Shown: positions 10,551 through 23,700 of the stretch, one piece after another | How the letters are laid out: every line of letters starts with the position of its first letter | Numbering within the stretch: the first letter of the stretch is position 1 | Assembly (NCBI RefSeq): GCF_958979055.1 | Contig: NC_084899.1 | Coordinates: 4,277,001-4,341,000 of the forward strand | From: Alnus glutinosa | Taxonomy: Eukaryota; Streptophyta; Magnoliopsida; Fagales; Betulaceae | Reading direction: 5' to 3' | DNA length: 64,000 nt | Notes under the pieces: generated by a model | The model's input: the letters and a program-made list of their open reading frames with translations, nothing else | Databases searched by the model: none | What the model was told of the DNA's origin: nothing | Made by a program: the position numbers and the translations under genes

Positions 10551-13416
10551 TCATTGAGTCACTGGACTGCTCTCCTGCGTGTCAACAGCACAGCCAGCCT
10601 CAAGAACTGTGCTACCTATCCTGTTTGGCGGCCAATACCGAAGTACTGATCTTCCTATTATGTTCTTGGCTGGCAGGGGACCCCTATGAAAACACAATTC
10701 AAATAAAATGAGCAAGAAACAAGGAAAGAGAAGGGAAAGAATCCAGAAAACTGAGAACTGGTTGAGATTGCATGCATTACCATATGTGTGAATCGTAACT
10801 ATTATTGCGGTTGTCACCCATCACAAACACATAGTTCTCTGGTACACGCTGCAATGTAAACTCACATTACTATAAGAGTTCTTAAATCAGTAGTTCTTGC
10901 CCAAATGAAATCAATTTTTTTAAAACTGCAGACATTGCAGTGAATACACTTACAATTGGCGTCATTCCATATGAAGGTGATTCAAGGATGAAATTTTCAT
11001 TTCTCTCAACCCCATTAACTACGAGCTTTCCATTACGAACCTGCAAGCAGACATTTACCACAGATGGATTGTAACAATCAAGATATCAAAGGACAGAAGT
11101 GCTTGGTAAATACGGACTAATTTACAGTTGAAATCTGACAAGGTGCTGTGATGGCGAGTTTTATTGTGCAGGACTAAAAGGGTTCCCTAATATTCATTAT
11201 CAAAAGAGATATCTAAACTACAATTAAACGTAGACACACACACACACACACAATAATAACAAGATGACATACAAAAGAAAGGTTTAACTTAACACGTGTC
11301 CATTTATAACAAGAATTGCAACAAACAAATACATAAAATAAAGCAACCAGTAAGAATTTTTAATGTGTGCGCACACCTACACACACATATACAAGAACTT
11401 AAGGAAATGATACAGAAAATATGCTCAAGAATAAATGTAACTTGTAATCTTAAGCATCTGGTGAACCTAAGATGAGATGGAAGATTTCCTCCGCAGTTAC
11501 TGTGTTTTTTTCATAAAGTTTTCTACTTTCTAGCAAAAACAAATTGCAAGACACCGCAACAATCTCTCAAAATGGAGTGACGTAAATGACAGTTTCAAAA
11601 ATTATGAAATACCGCAAAAATACCACAGAATTTTCGGCAGAAATGTCCTTATCTATTGATCTCACCTGCACTGTGTCACCTCCCTTGGCAACCACTCGTT
11701 TGATAAAGACATCTTCATCAGTATATCCTACTTCTTGAAGGACTGGTGGACTTTTAAATATAACTATATCGTTTGCACATGGCTTTCTGAAATAGTATGA
11801 AACCTGAAAATGTCAAGACATATTTGTTATGTGATGTACTTCAAAACTAAATATCTCATCAAATAGTCATGTCACAATTATAATAGATATTGGTTACAAT
11901 GTTTTGGAATAAAAATTGAAGCTTATAATTTTCATCTTTAAGAGAGTTGTCAGTGGTCTCACTAAACCCCATGCATATCTAATCAAGAATTTCGGCAAAC
12001 AGCATACAGGTTGGAAGTTCTTCATACTAATAAGCTTCATAAATACAAAATACCAAAGCTTGTTTTGCAATTGGCATTCTTTACATATATTACAAGAGTA
12101 ATGCTACATACTCAACTCTCATTCCACTGGGCTGATGTGATAGTGGTCATCAACCCTAAGATTAACCACTATTTAAACCCCATCCATATCTAATTAAGAA
12201 TTTCGGCAAACAGCTTACAGGTTGGAAGTTCTTCATACTAATGAGATTCATAAATACAAAATACCAAAGCTTGTTTTGCAATTGGCATTCTTTACATATA
12301 GCACAAGAGTAATGCTAACATACTCAACTCTCATTCCATTGGGCTGATGTGGTAAGGCCCATCAACCCTAAGATCAACCTCTATTTAAAAAAGAAAAAAT
12401 TCCAAGGGCTAATAGGCACTGCGACATCAGCCTAATGGGATGAGAGTTGAGTATTTAGAATTACTTATAACATAATAATAGAAACAAACTTATCAGTTAC
12501 AGTCACTGACTATGGAACCCTATAAAACAATTCTACACTCAAGTCAATCCTCTGCTACTCCTTCCAAAAGCATGCCCCCAAAATGAAACCTCCATACTTC
12601 CTATCCCCTTGCCACATTCCATCCATCATCACCCATTGATGTCATATTTTAAGAAACTACCTAACGACCCACTTAAAAATAAAAGAGAATCAATTGTGCG
12701 CTCCCCTATCACAGGCTGTTTATTACTTTCCAGTTTTCGCAGATTTTTAAAGACTGTTTTTTCTTATCTACTAAAGTAATCCATACCATTGCAACTCCAA
12801 AACCCAAGAGTATTGTTATTAGTGAAAGTCCAAATATCATCAACAAACACAGAATCAAAATCAAATAACCACATTTTCACCAATACAACCAAAAGCCTAC
12901 CTTTTCTGCGACAATTCGATCTCCGACATCAAATGTAGGATACATGGACAACGAAGGAATGTACCTCGGCTCAGCCACGAAGGACCGGAACGCCAGCGAT
13001 ATCGCCAGCGCCGCAAAAACCGTCTTCGCATCGTCAGAAGTGAAATTCACCCATTCTGGCAACGGCCCAGAACCCCCACTCTTCTTCTCCACCTGCCCCT
13101 CATCCCCACCTTCACCACCACCATCACCACCGCCTCCACCCCCTCCTCCTCCTCCACTATCAGACTCCAGAACAACATTGGTATCTTCTCCAGAGTCCTT
13201 AAAAGCATAGCAACAGAGTTTTTGGAAGTGGGTTCTGTGGTTTTGAAGCTCAACCCCTAGGAAATTTGGGTTTTTTGAAAGAGAGGTAAAATGGGTGTGT
13301 GTGGTGGGTTTGAGGGCTGGGAAATTAGGGTTTTTGGTGGTGTTGGGAAATTGGGTTGAGGTGAAACTAGGGTTTTGAACGGAACAGAATTGGGGGAGGA
13401 CATGAAGAGATAGCAT
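10551..13416 (-). CDS. PLSP1: Plastidic type I signal peptidase (PLSP1/TPP-like)
   Basis: Five exons (12901-13416, 11666-11803, 10954-11040, 10781-10848, 10551-10683) splice cleanly to 313 residues. The N-terminal ~70 residues are Ser/Thr/Asn-rich and look like a chloroplast transit peptide. They are followed by a low-complexity run of about ten glycines (88-97) and an acidic linker. One membrane anchor spans about 132-147. The catalytic serine is S157 in PSLSMYPTF and the general-base lysine is K207 in [12 protein letters not shown]; the conserved [11 protein letters not shown] box follows. The family cleaves thylakoid-transfer signals and matures the Toc75 envelope protein. The C-terminus [19 protein letters not shown] matches Arabidopsis PLSP1. 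The exon 4/5 junction splits a Trp codon. All catalytic motifs are present, so it should be active. Intron 1 carries a tandem repeat and a small MITE. Confidence 0.93.
11964..12466. repeat. Tandem 212-bp repeat with an embedded small MITE, in PLSP1 intron 1
   Basis: Units 11964-12175 and 12176-about 12388 are nearly identical head-to-tail (both carry AATTTCGGCAAACAGC then ACAGGTTGGAAGTTCTTCAT). Inside unit 2, GTAATGCTAACATACTCAAC near 12309 is matched by its inverted complement ending near 12466 (AGTTGAGTATTTAGAATTAC), giving ~45-bp terminal inverted repeats of a MITE. Unit 1 carries only the left arm. Confidence 0.75.
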
Positions 13417-15333
13417 CTCTTCTTGTCAAGCAGATACAGGTCAAGCTTTCTGAGAGCTTGGGATATTGAAGTTACACTTTATTTATATTGACGGGGTGGA
13501 GATCCTCTGCTTCAGGTTAGGCTTTGTATGGTGGTCTCGTTATCGCCATCGTTTACTATTTAGAGTAATCTTTAGGGTCAATTTTAACAGTTTTCAAGGC
13601 GAAATATACAGACGTAACATTTTTCTTCATTTTTTAAGATGAGAGAGATTGTGCAATAAAAAAAAAAAAAAAAAAGAGTTTTTAGCCGAATGAATGAAGT
13701 GTTAGTTTTTTTTATTTTTTATTTTTATTTTTAGTGAGATGTGAATTCTCTAACCTTCAAAAGGCTATAACTTTGTACCGTTTATTTAAAGTAAATTATT
13801 TTAATGTAATTAGAGACAAACAGAATAGGTAAATACATCAAAACTTTTAAAAAATTATAGCTATTTATATTGATATATAAATATAAGTTAACATCTATTG
13901 ATATAGTTGTCGCATGGCTAATCTCAAAATCTCCTAGACTTGTTGGGATTGCCGATGGGAGATGTCTTCAATTCTTAAGTTAATAAGGGGTTTTCTCTTA
14001 ATGATGGATTGGAAAATACCGGAGTAGTAGGTATTGAGAAAGTATATATATGTGTGTACCTGGTATGTTACATTACCTTACTTATACAGAGTATTTCTTT
14101 CCCCTCTATGGCTCTTACCAGGTGTCATTCACTAATAAGGTATGACTTTGGTCAGGTGTGTCATTTGGTGTGCGTTCTCTAGTGTTAGGTTGTGACAAGG
14201 TAGTGGCACCAAATTGGCAAATTCTTTGCATTCTACAATTGTTAGGCGTCATGTAGTTCTACGCGCTTATTGGCAAGTTAAGGGTGTTGCTTGATTCCTT
14301 ACTAAGTTCATTGGGACTGTTGGAGTGGGGTGGTAAAACAATTATTCTCTGCAACGCGCTCCCCATTATTCTCTGAAATAATTGGTAAGCTAGTTTGCTT
14401 AGTTTGGGCTTGATTGCTCCATCCATATTGGCTTTTTTAGTTCTAGGCTATTTGGATGAATACTCCGTATATCAAGATCTAATTTAAGAACTAATTTTAA
14501 TTGTAATAGTTATCAAAGACTTCTAATTTTTTTTTACCTAAGACCGTATTGTGAAATTGAATAAAAGTAAGTTTAACCAAAAAAAAAAAAAAAAAAAAAA
14601 AGAAAGAAAGAAAGAAAGAAAGTTTTTAAATTATTTATTTTCATTAAAGCTAATGGGAACGAAAATTTCAAAGTGGCAAGTGAAGGTTATAAAACTAACT
14701 GATCAATTACAATGAGCTATGGGGGTAAGAAAACATTGTTTTTATCTACTGCTTTTAGATTGAAATAGTATTCTTTATTCTTTTTTTTTTTTGGGGAAAA
14801 ATGAAGAAAAAAAATGAGTTACAAAAAGTGGGTATTTCCCATTGTTGATCCTAACTGAAGAAACAAAAGGACAAGACATGAAAAATTGCTTCCAAAGATA
14901 CGGTTGGAAGCAGCCCATTTTACACGCTAATGTGCTCTAAAGTTAACACTAAATGAGGTCTTTATTACTGTCCAACAGTCCAAGTGGTAAAAGTAAAAGT
15001 AAAAGTAAAAGTGTAAAACTATGGGGCTGCAAGAGGATATCTCTAATATCTATCGATAGGTATTTATTGAACTTTCCAGACATCACTTGTTGAGAGTGGA
15101 GAAAGATGACTTTTGGAGCAAGTTGAATTTGGTGGTCGTGCACTTGGTGGAATTTTTGTATTCTTTTTTTTTTTTTTTTTTTTTTTTTTTCTGACATTTT
15201 TAAATATGTGAAAGACTCATACGTGAGGGGAAATGGAGTTGTTGTGATCAAGGCGTGCATGTGAGGAGGAAAACTCAATGTAGTAAAGCCTCACACATGA
15301 GGAATGCAAGAAAATTTGTTGAAAGTGGTATCC

Positions 15334-15410
<77 letters not shown>

Positions 15411-15801
15411 TTTATGATGAACTCTTCAGGTGATGGAAGTGGGGATCCAAGACTTCATGAAAGTAAATTAAGTTTATGGGACATGCAGAGAATACTGGTG
15501 TTCTTCAATGGTAGCAGAGAAGGAAACATTGATTCAAGTTGGTTACAGAAATCTCTGTTTTTCACAGCAACAAGTTTCATTACCAAATGAAAGAAATTGA
15601 AAAGTATAATTGTTTAACCCGGATTTATCAACAGTTGTAATACATTTAATGGTAAGTAGATACATTCCCAAAGAAATGAACGTAAATGTCGTATGCCTAT
15701 AGCTTCCTGCAGAAATAATCATCAGCATTCCCCAGTTTGAGTGAGCAAATAGAATCTAGTTACACAGGGAGGAAATTCATCGTAGTCAAGATAGTTGCTC
15801 A
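13417..15801. other. Intergenic: PLSP1 promoter side, a poly(A)-tailed retrosequence, microsatellites
   Basis: The first ~150 bases are the likely PLSP1 5' UTR/promoter. From roughly 13900 to 14606 the sequence is less AT-biased and ends with an AATAAAAG-like signal followed by ~26 A and GAAA repeats. That is the look of a retroposed transcript or LINE 3' tail, with no recognisable protein. Poly-T tracts lie near 15165-15190. No gene is recognised. Confidence 0.45.
15338..15408. repeat. (TA)n microsatellite, ~35 units
   Basis: An uninterrupted TA dinucleotide run of about 70 bases in intergenic DNA. Open frames that cross it are artefacts of the repeat. Confidence 0.95.
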
Positions 15802-18243
15802 TCAGTTTATGAACACTGCTCCGCATGTATTTACAAAATGTCTGGATATCCCGACCTGACTCTGGAACTGCTTCCTACATATAATCATTGGTTGCACACC
15901 AAATGCACATGTACGAGCAAGAACCATGGAAATAGTAACATTCCGCATACTCTCAGATGAAATCTCAGACCCTTTTAGAACCAGCCTGCTTCTTATGTTA
16001 GCCATAGATGACCCATTTTGATTAGTTGCAACTACTCCAGGAATCTGCCAAAGATTAGAATAAGAAGCACTAACATTTTGTTTCTTGTGAATCCGCAAAC
16101 TCTCCTCTGGTATCTCACCCTTCTTATAATTTTGTACAACTCCGCATTCTTTTTCTGAGTAATTCAAAATTCTCATGGATTCGCTCACTAAACCAATGGC
16201 ACGCCAAGCCTCGGCAACAAGCTGGACAGTGGTCTTTTTAGGAACCACACCCTTCTCTTCCATAATCTGGAGCAATTCTTCTGCTTTCCATGGTTGTTTT
16301 GCTTCTCCGTATCCCCATATTAAGGTCTCAAAAGTTTTCAAATTGGGGGGAATGTCCATTTGACACATTTTCTCATAAACTCTTAAAGCACGCTCCATTT
16401 TACCTGCACTACACCACCCGCTGATGATGGTAGTGAAGATTACGACATTCGGGTGCACACCAGATTTGCCCATGGAAGTCAGGAGTGATTCCGCTGTCCC
16501 AGGCTCCCCAGTGCGCACAAAGCCTTTTGCAAGAATGCTAAATGCATGGATGTCAGGTTCTATGCCAGCCTTCTCCATGTCATTGAAGATCTCCTGGCAC
16601 TTGTCCATGAGCCCGGCTGAGCTCCATGCATCCATTATGGTGCTAAATGTTATCACATCTGGTTTGACCCCAAATTCTTCCATCAAAGTCAATGCCTGTC
16701 CCATTTATACTTCATGTAAGTAAATGCTTATGTAAAAAGTTAAGAGGAAACGAAATTCATTATGCTGTGGTACCTATAGAGTGTTATAACTAACATAAAC
16801 CTGAATTCTCTATTTCTTGTGATAGAACTTCTCTCTCCAGGGGTTATCATCATACATCCTTAGATTGCAGCCCAACTTAAAAAACAAAAGTTGAGTCCCA
16901 GGTCCTACCAAGGGATAACCAATGTTTCAATTTATGGGGATGCCATGCAGATTATAGCAAGCTCATAACCAGAGAAAGTGTATGGGACAAGACTGTTTTG
17001 TTGCCTCCTTACTTCTGGTATGACCATGATTGGTCATATCAAAAGACTTGATCACCTTGTACTTAGATCTTCTACCTATTAATTTAATTACTTACAAGTG
17101 ATCCTCCACCTGAAGGACACGATCCTTCTTTTCCATCCTCAAAAGCCATACGACATCTAGATTTACAGTGTAAACTCTCAAGCTTAATCCTATTCATTTA
17201 AAAAAGATATACCTATGAAAGAAGTTTAGAATAAACTCAATAGAGTAGAAGTTGTATACGAGTGACAAATAGTTATTCCTGATTCTAGGATGGAAGCTAC
17301 TGAAGAGTGTAGCTCTACCAATAGAGAATGTTATCCATGAGATAATATTACAGGGGGAAAAGCTCACCTCATCAACTCCATCACTGTCTGTAATGTCTAG
17401 AAATCCTTTGATAAGTGAGTTGAAAACAAAAAGATTTGGATGTACGCCAAGATCCTTCATTCTGTACACAAACCTCAGGGCTTTTGTCATATTACCTTCT
17501 TTACTATACCCATTAATAATTATACCACAAGTACGCTCATTAGGCCCTGCTTTATTTCTCTGCATCTCCAGTATCATCCCTTCAGCTGTACTCGTCTCCC
17601 CATTCTGAGCATAAGCCCTTGCTAAAGTGTTGTAGGTGACAACATCAGGTTGAACGCCAGATGCCACCATCCTATATACCACATTCCATGCTTCCGTAAT
17701 GTTCTTCTTGTTACACCAGGCTCTAACAAGAATATTATAGGTCCTGTCATTGGGTTTCACGTTTTCTTCCTTCAACATTAGCTCTAGCAGTTTCAAAGAT
17801 TCTTCAGGCTTACCGGCAATTCCATACCCTTTAATTAGGGCATTGAAAGTGCTGGTTGTGGGCTTACATCCCTTCCGCTTCATTCTGTGAAAGATTTTCA
17901 TGGCTTCCTCAACTTTTCCAGATTCAGAGAAAGCATTGATCATGGCATTAAAGAAGATTGAATCAGGCTTCATACCATTCTCTTCCACTTTAGATATGAG
18001 TGAAGGAATAGACTTGAAACGCTTTTGCTGGGTCAAGGCAGCTACAAGAGTTGTATATGTTATAAGAGTCGGCTTGTGTCCTTCTTCTGTAATACTGTTG
18101 AAGATGGCATGAGCTTCTTGAGGCTTCCTTCTTTCTATCAGAACACTCATCAATTTTGTTCTTGAACGAACTGTTTGGCAACTGTGGTTGCCCGAACAGA
18201 TAGGGCAGCCAGATTGAATTTGTGAATCTTCAGAAGTTGACAT
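15802..18243 (-). CDS. P-class pentatricopeptide repeat protein (At5g25630/At5g21222-like)
   Basis: Two coding exons, 17368-18243 and 15802-16695, join in phase 0 (GVDE|ALTLMEE) to give 589 residues. About twelve consecutive 35-residue P-type PPR motifs follow an N-terminal [11 protein letters not shown] segment, and motif ends such as GHKP, GMKP, GVQP, GVHP and GIEP recur every 35 residues. The order and wording match the Arabidopsis At5g25630 PPR protein. P-class PPR proteins usually bind organellar RNA, but I see no strong transit peptide, so location is open. The start chosen is MSTSEDSQ. A splice acceptor at 18261 just upstream suggests the 5' UTR comes from a distal exon, possibly ending at a donor near 20220. 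The C-terminal ~130 residues after the last PPR match no domain I know. Confidence 0.9.
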
Positions 18244-18260
18244 TGACTGTGTTTTGTTCT

Positions 18261-20779
18261 CTGTGGAGAAATGGTTCCAGTAAATTTCAAAGATTATAAG
18301 AATGTGAAGAAAATCACTAATACATGCGAATACAGACACATATTATACCACATTTCTGAATTTAAATAGCCCAAGCAGTCAACAATTTACAGAATCTTTT
18401 TTGCATCTAATCTCTAATGGACTAAGGTGAACAACTATGTAACTGCATTTTTAATCTAACAGAAGATACATGTGTTGGAGTCAATAATCAAACTTTCCTA
18501 GCAAAGTGAAGGTAGCAACTTTAGTTACTTACAAAGTTTTAGTGCACATTTAACTTTGTCATGAGGGAGCCAAGCACTCAGCAGCAACAAGGGCTGATTA
18601 AGCGACTGATAACTGCTGCAGCAACAAAGGGCTGATTAAGTGACTATGATAACTGCTGCAGAGAATTGGGGACATCTTGATCTCCTTAACTTATAACAAA
18701 CAAGAAAGGAGGGGCAGATAAGATATTTGGTAAATCAAACATAAAGCTGCAACAAAGCAACTGGACTTATGAAATTAACTCGATAAATAAACAAGTTCAT
18801 GGAATAAGTACCATGATCAGTGATGCTTCCATACGTTTCTCGCTCGTAATTGTTCCTTCTTGGCGCCTACCCATGATGAAAAAAGGGGCTCTCTTCCAGC
18901 CAAAATTTCCCAATCCCTCTACCTGCTTCTCAACACCTTACTGTACTACTTTCCTACCTTGGTTGGACTTCTGTGTTCTGGCTACCATACCACAAAGAAA
19001 GCCACAGCTTTATGTTCTCGACATTTGATTAGAGATGTGTTTCCTCCTAGGTGGAACCTAGAAAGATCATACCAAAACATCAAGAAAGATTTCACTAGCT
19101 TTTTAGCGCGTTGATTATCACAGCCACCAAATAAGACTAGGAACTTTATAAACAAGCTTGTCAAGCCAACTAGAGGAGAAACAATGCATCTAAATTAATC
19201 AATACGGTGGGTATTTAAGAAGTCCTATAAGCACTGAATCCTCCACAATGGTTTACACAGTATTGAAATTTAAGTCCATTATGTTTTTCATGGCAATTGA
19301 ACTGAGTGCTTATGAGGGTGTTTGTTTCTAGTTAATATTCAATTGTAATTTGGCTAGTTTGAGTATGCAACAAAAGATGCCACTCAAATTTATAATTGGA
19401 CACTTCGGTTAGATCATGATACCTCCAACTTCTGCATCCAACTTGTAGCTAATAATGCTTTTACAATATTATTTCCAATGGAATATAAGATTGAATGGTC
19501 TCCTTTGAAGCAAGTAAGTAGCTAAATTCTTTACAGGGCCAGTGCTTATATGCTTCAATGGGTTGCTAGAAATTCGATGTCCAATATCCAGCGTATAGAA
19601 ATCGAATAAAAGAAAAAGAAAGAAGGAAACTCAGAACGCAACACCAGTGCTGTAAGACAGAATTGTACCGTCATCTACTGGATTCAACTGGATAAGCAGA
19701 TCTAACCTGCTTCTAGACACGAACTAAATATGATTTGTAAAGTTTGATCACAAAATGAAACAAAAATCCCCAGGACTACTTGCGAAAACCTTATGAGAAT
19801 ACATTGAAGATTCTCCTATTATGAGACAATCATGACCCATTCTTCCATATCCTAAGCACTCCTCAGTAAGAAGCGGAAGCCAATACAGAAGTTCCAAACA
19901 AGTACAGCAAACCCAGAAGTTATTGAAGTAGAAGAAAACCCAATTACGCCTTTTTTTCTTTTCTGTTTCTCTTTCAAACACCATAAGACACAATTGTGCT
20001 GAAGCGATAAAGAAACACTATTTGAAGCTAAATGCAAACACTTAGTAAAAAATTAAGAATATAAGATTTCTGGCCAAGCAATCCATACAATATATGAATT
20101 CCAACAATTAGCAGCGAATGCCAGCGACCCATTTCCAAAAATAAGATTTTTATCTATTCAGACATCAAGCAATCTGCTTAGAAAACTGCAAATGACTCGA
20201 AGAAGTTGTTGGAGTGGTACCTCTTTAGTAGGACAGCTCCAAGGCGAGAGGAGAGAGTACTGAGAGAAATTCGTGCATGGTTGGCTGCAATGTGGTGCAT
20301 GTGGCCCATATACTACTGGTAGTAGCAGCGTTATAGCGTAGTGATCTTTGTGTTGGTGTTGTGACATCCAGTCATCCATTAGAGAATCTCATCCACAAAT
20401 ACTTATTCAGAATCTCAGATTTTGGATAATATGTTGAGGCTGCAGACAGGAGAAGAAAAAATATGAATATATTATTTGAGGGAGAAGATTTTGCCACGCC
20501 AGCTTTTTAAGTTGAGGTAAACAATTTAACACAAAGCATGAAAGCACATTTTGCCATGCCGTGCCATTTTTTTTTTTTTTGGGCCCTCCTATGCTTTATG
20601 CAATTTACTTTGTAGATCTCAATTTTTAATTATATAAATTTTAGATTTTAGCTCACAATTTTTTTTTTAATATACTATTTTTGTCTATTTTATCCTTTTT
20701 TTTTAAATATATTAAAAAGTTCCACCATATAAAGTTTCCAATTTTTTTTTTTAAAAAAAATATATTAAAAAAACAAACA
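18261..20779. other. Probable 5' UTR intron and promoter region of the PPR gene
   Basis: No second gene is recognised. A candidate donor (AAAGAG|GTACC) at 20219-20220 would suit a 5' UTR exon of the minus-strand PPR gene. A short near-exact tandem duplicate (CAACAA.GGGCTGATTAAG) occurs near 18585-18650. AT-rich, T/A-tract DNA starts after 20560. Confidence 0.45.
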
Positions 20780-23700
20780 AACAAACTTTTCATGGTTATG
20801 GATAGAGCTTGCAATTTTTAATACGACTTGCAAACTTGACACAAAGTTAGCAGGTTTAAATTTAAGGGTCTGACCTAATTAAATGGGTGAGGTTAAGGTT
20901 TGTTAAAGTATTAATTAAATGATTAAATTTACCTCTTCTTATCAGCTTAAGCTTTTGGAATAAGTAGTGATTTAATATGGTATTAGAGCTATACTGAAAC
21001 CAACGTCCCTCTCATTTTTCTTCTTCTTTTTCAATGGCTTCCACCACCTCCACCACTACCCCACCCTCTGCTACCTCATCTCTCCCACCCACAGCCACCA
21101 CACCTCTGCCCAATCTCAACACCCATGTCACCCTTAAATTGGATCGTGAAAATTATGTCTCCTGGCACTTCTTGATGTCCAACTACCTTGAAGAACAATA
21201 GCTTTTTGGATACATTGATGGTTCTCTTCCCTGCCCACCGAAATTCCTCACTGCCACCACCTCTGACCCATCCTCATCTTCCATCAATCCAGCTTTCCAA
21301 TCTTGGTATCACCAAGATAAACTAATCCTCTCAGAATTGGTTTCATCTTTGTTTGAACCAATCCAAGCAAATGTAGTACATCTTACTACCTCCCAAGAAC
21401 TATGGCTCACCTTGGAAAAGATGTTCTCTTCCCAATCTAAGTTCCGGGTTATGCAATCCTGTTATCAGCTAGCAACTCTAAAAAAGGGTGCCCTTTCAAT
21501 TGCTGATTATTTCTAGAAGGCCCAAATGTTGGCCCACACTCTTGCTGCTAGTGACAAGCCTCTCAAGAGCTCTGAGTTTGTCTCCTATCTACTTGCAGGC
21601 CTCAATTCTGAATATGATCCCCTCGTGACCTCCATCACCACTAGAGTTGATCCACTCTCCATTGAAGAATTATATGGCTATTTGCTCACCTATGAGCAAC
21701 GTATCAACCAACATCATACAGCCTCTGACCTCTCCTTATCATCTGTCAATGTAGCCCACAAACAATCCTCTTTTCAACCAAGACACCAATGAGCTCCATC
21801 TTATAAACTAGGGGTCGTGGCAGGGGTCGTGGCCGTGGCTCTCATCAGTTCTCCTTCTCCCATCCCAATCGGCCCACCTGTCAAATTTGTCTCAAACCAA
21901 GACATACTGCCAACAAATGCTACTCTCGTTTTGATCATGCATACCAGGTTGAGCAGCCTTCTCCTGTTGCATACTTTACTAGCCCTAACACTGTTTCCAA
22001 TCCCAACTGGTATCATGACACAGGATCCACTAACCACTTGACACCTGAACTCTTTAATTTGAACTTAAGAGCTGAGGAATACAATGGTTTTGAACAAATC
22101 AAGGTCGGCAATGGTCAAGGTCTGGACATTCATCACACTAGTTTAGCCTCTCTTCCTTCCTCCAATCATACTTTTACTTTGCAATCTCTATTACATGAGC
22201 CTCAAATTGAGAGAAATCTCATTTCAGTAAATCAATTCACTAAGGATAATCATGTTTTCATCGAATTTCACCCTTATTGTTTTCGTGTGAAGGACCTCCA
22301 CACAGGAACTTTACTTCTTCAAGGCCTTAGTAAAGGGGGTCTTTATCCATGGCCAACCTCTCTGCCTCCAAGGCTTTCCAATCATGCTTTAGTTAGTGAG
22401 AAGGTCTCCCTGGCTCAATGGCATCATAGGTTTGGTCATCCTGCTTTCAAGATTGTTCGTCGTGTCTTACTCAGCAAGCAACTTCTGATTCTTCCCAATA
22501 AACCTGCCTCTGTGTGTTCTGCCTGCCAACAAGGCAAATCTCATAGGCTGCACTTTCCTATTTCCACTTCAGTGTCTACTCAACCTCTCAGTTTGTTATT
22601 TATGGATGTATGGGGTCCTACCCCTTTTCTTTCTTTAATGAATAAACGTTATTTCCTGCATATTGTTGATGATTACTCTAAATATTCTTGGATTTATCCG
22701 TTGGAACAAAAATCTGATGTGCTATCTATTTTTACTCAGTTCCAAAAATTAGTAGAAAACTATGTCAACTCTTCCATAAAATATGTGCAAACTGATGGAG
22801 GGGTTGAGTTCATTCCTGTGCAAAGACTCCTCGCTTCCAAAGGCATCTCATATCGCCAGACCTGTCCCCACACTCACCATCAAAATGGTCGAGTTGAAAG
22901 GCGTCATCGCCACATCGTGGACACAGGTCTAGCCCTCCTTGCCCATTCTAATCTCCCTCTCCAATATTGGGATGCTGCTTTTGACACTACCTTCTTTTTA
23001 CCTCCCGTTTCAATTAAATATTCCACGTGTTGGGCCTCATATATCAAAAGGAAGTCTGAGCCCACACGTGAGGAAAAATGTTAAAGTATTGATTAAGTCA
23101 TTAAATTTACCTCTTCCTATCAGCTTAAGCTTTTGGGATAAGTGATAATTTAACAAGGTTGACCTATATAGTCTTATACGCATGCCTCGATACGACCTGA
23201 ATCCTACAATGCAACATTTAGGGCTCATAATTTTTCACACGACTTGTAAACCCAACACGAAATTAGTTATAGTGAAGCGGTTTGACCTGTTTAATTAAAT
23301 AAATTAGATTAGTGTTGACGTATATATATAATCTTATACTCATACCTTAATATGTAAACATAAATTATTGTCCCTAATCGTGGAGGCCCATCGGTGCATA
23401 GAGTCTAGAGACATACAAGACCATGAAGGTCTATCATGACCATGAAAACATCCATGGCCATTAAGGTCTTCATGGTAGTGTAGAGATCTCCCTGGCCCTC
23501 TGCGGCCATGGAGGGCATTTTTTTTTTCTTTAATTTGTTTTTAATAATTTCTTTCTTTAGGAGTATAAATGATATTTCAAATATTTTGTTAAAAACCCAA
23601 CCATAGGAATCAGGTTGGAAATGTATCCCATTTGACTTACAAAACAACTCGCCCCTAAGAGGGTTTTCTTTCAAATCTCTTGCTCTTTGGTCTCTGATTC

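Noticed and set aside
12944-13210. Pro-rich open frame on the plus strand
   Set aside because: It is the antisense of the poly-Gly part of the signal peptidase first exon.
15255-15590. Open frame with a Tyr-Ile repeat
   Set aside because: Created by the (TA)n microsatellite.
20221-20379. Coding first exon for the PPR gene starting MDDWMSQHQ
   Set aside because: Splicing its donor to the 18260 acceptor puts the PPR frame out of phase, so it can at most be 5' UTR.
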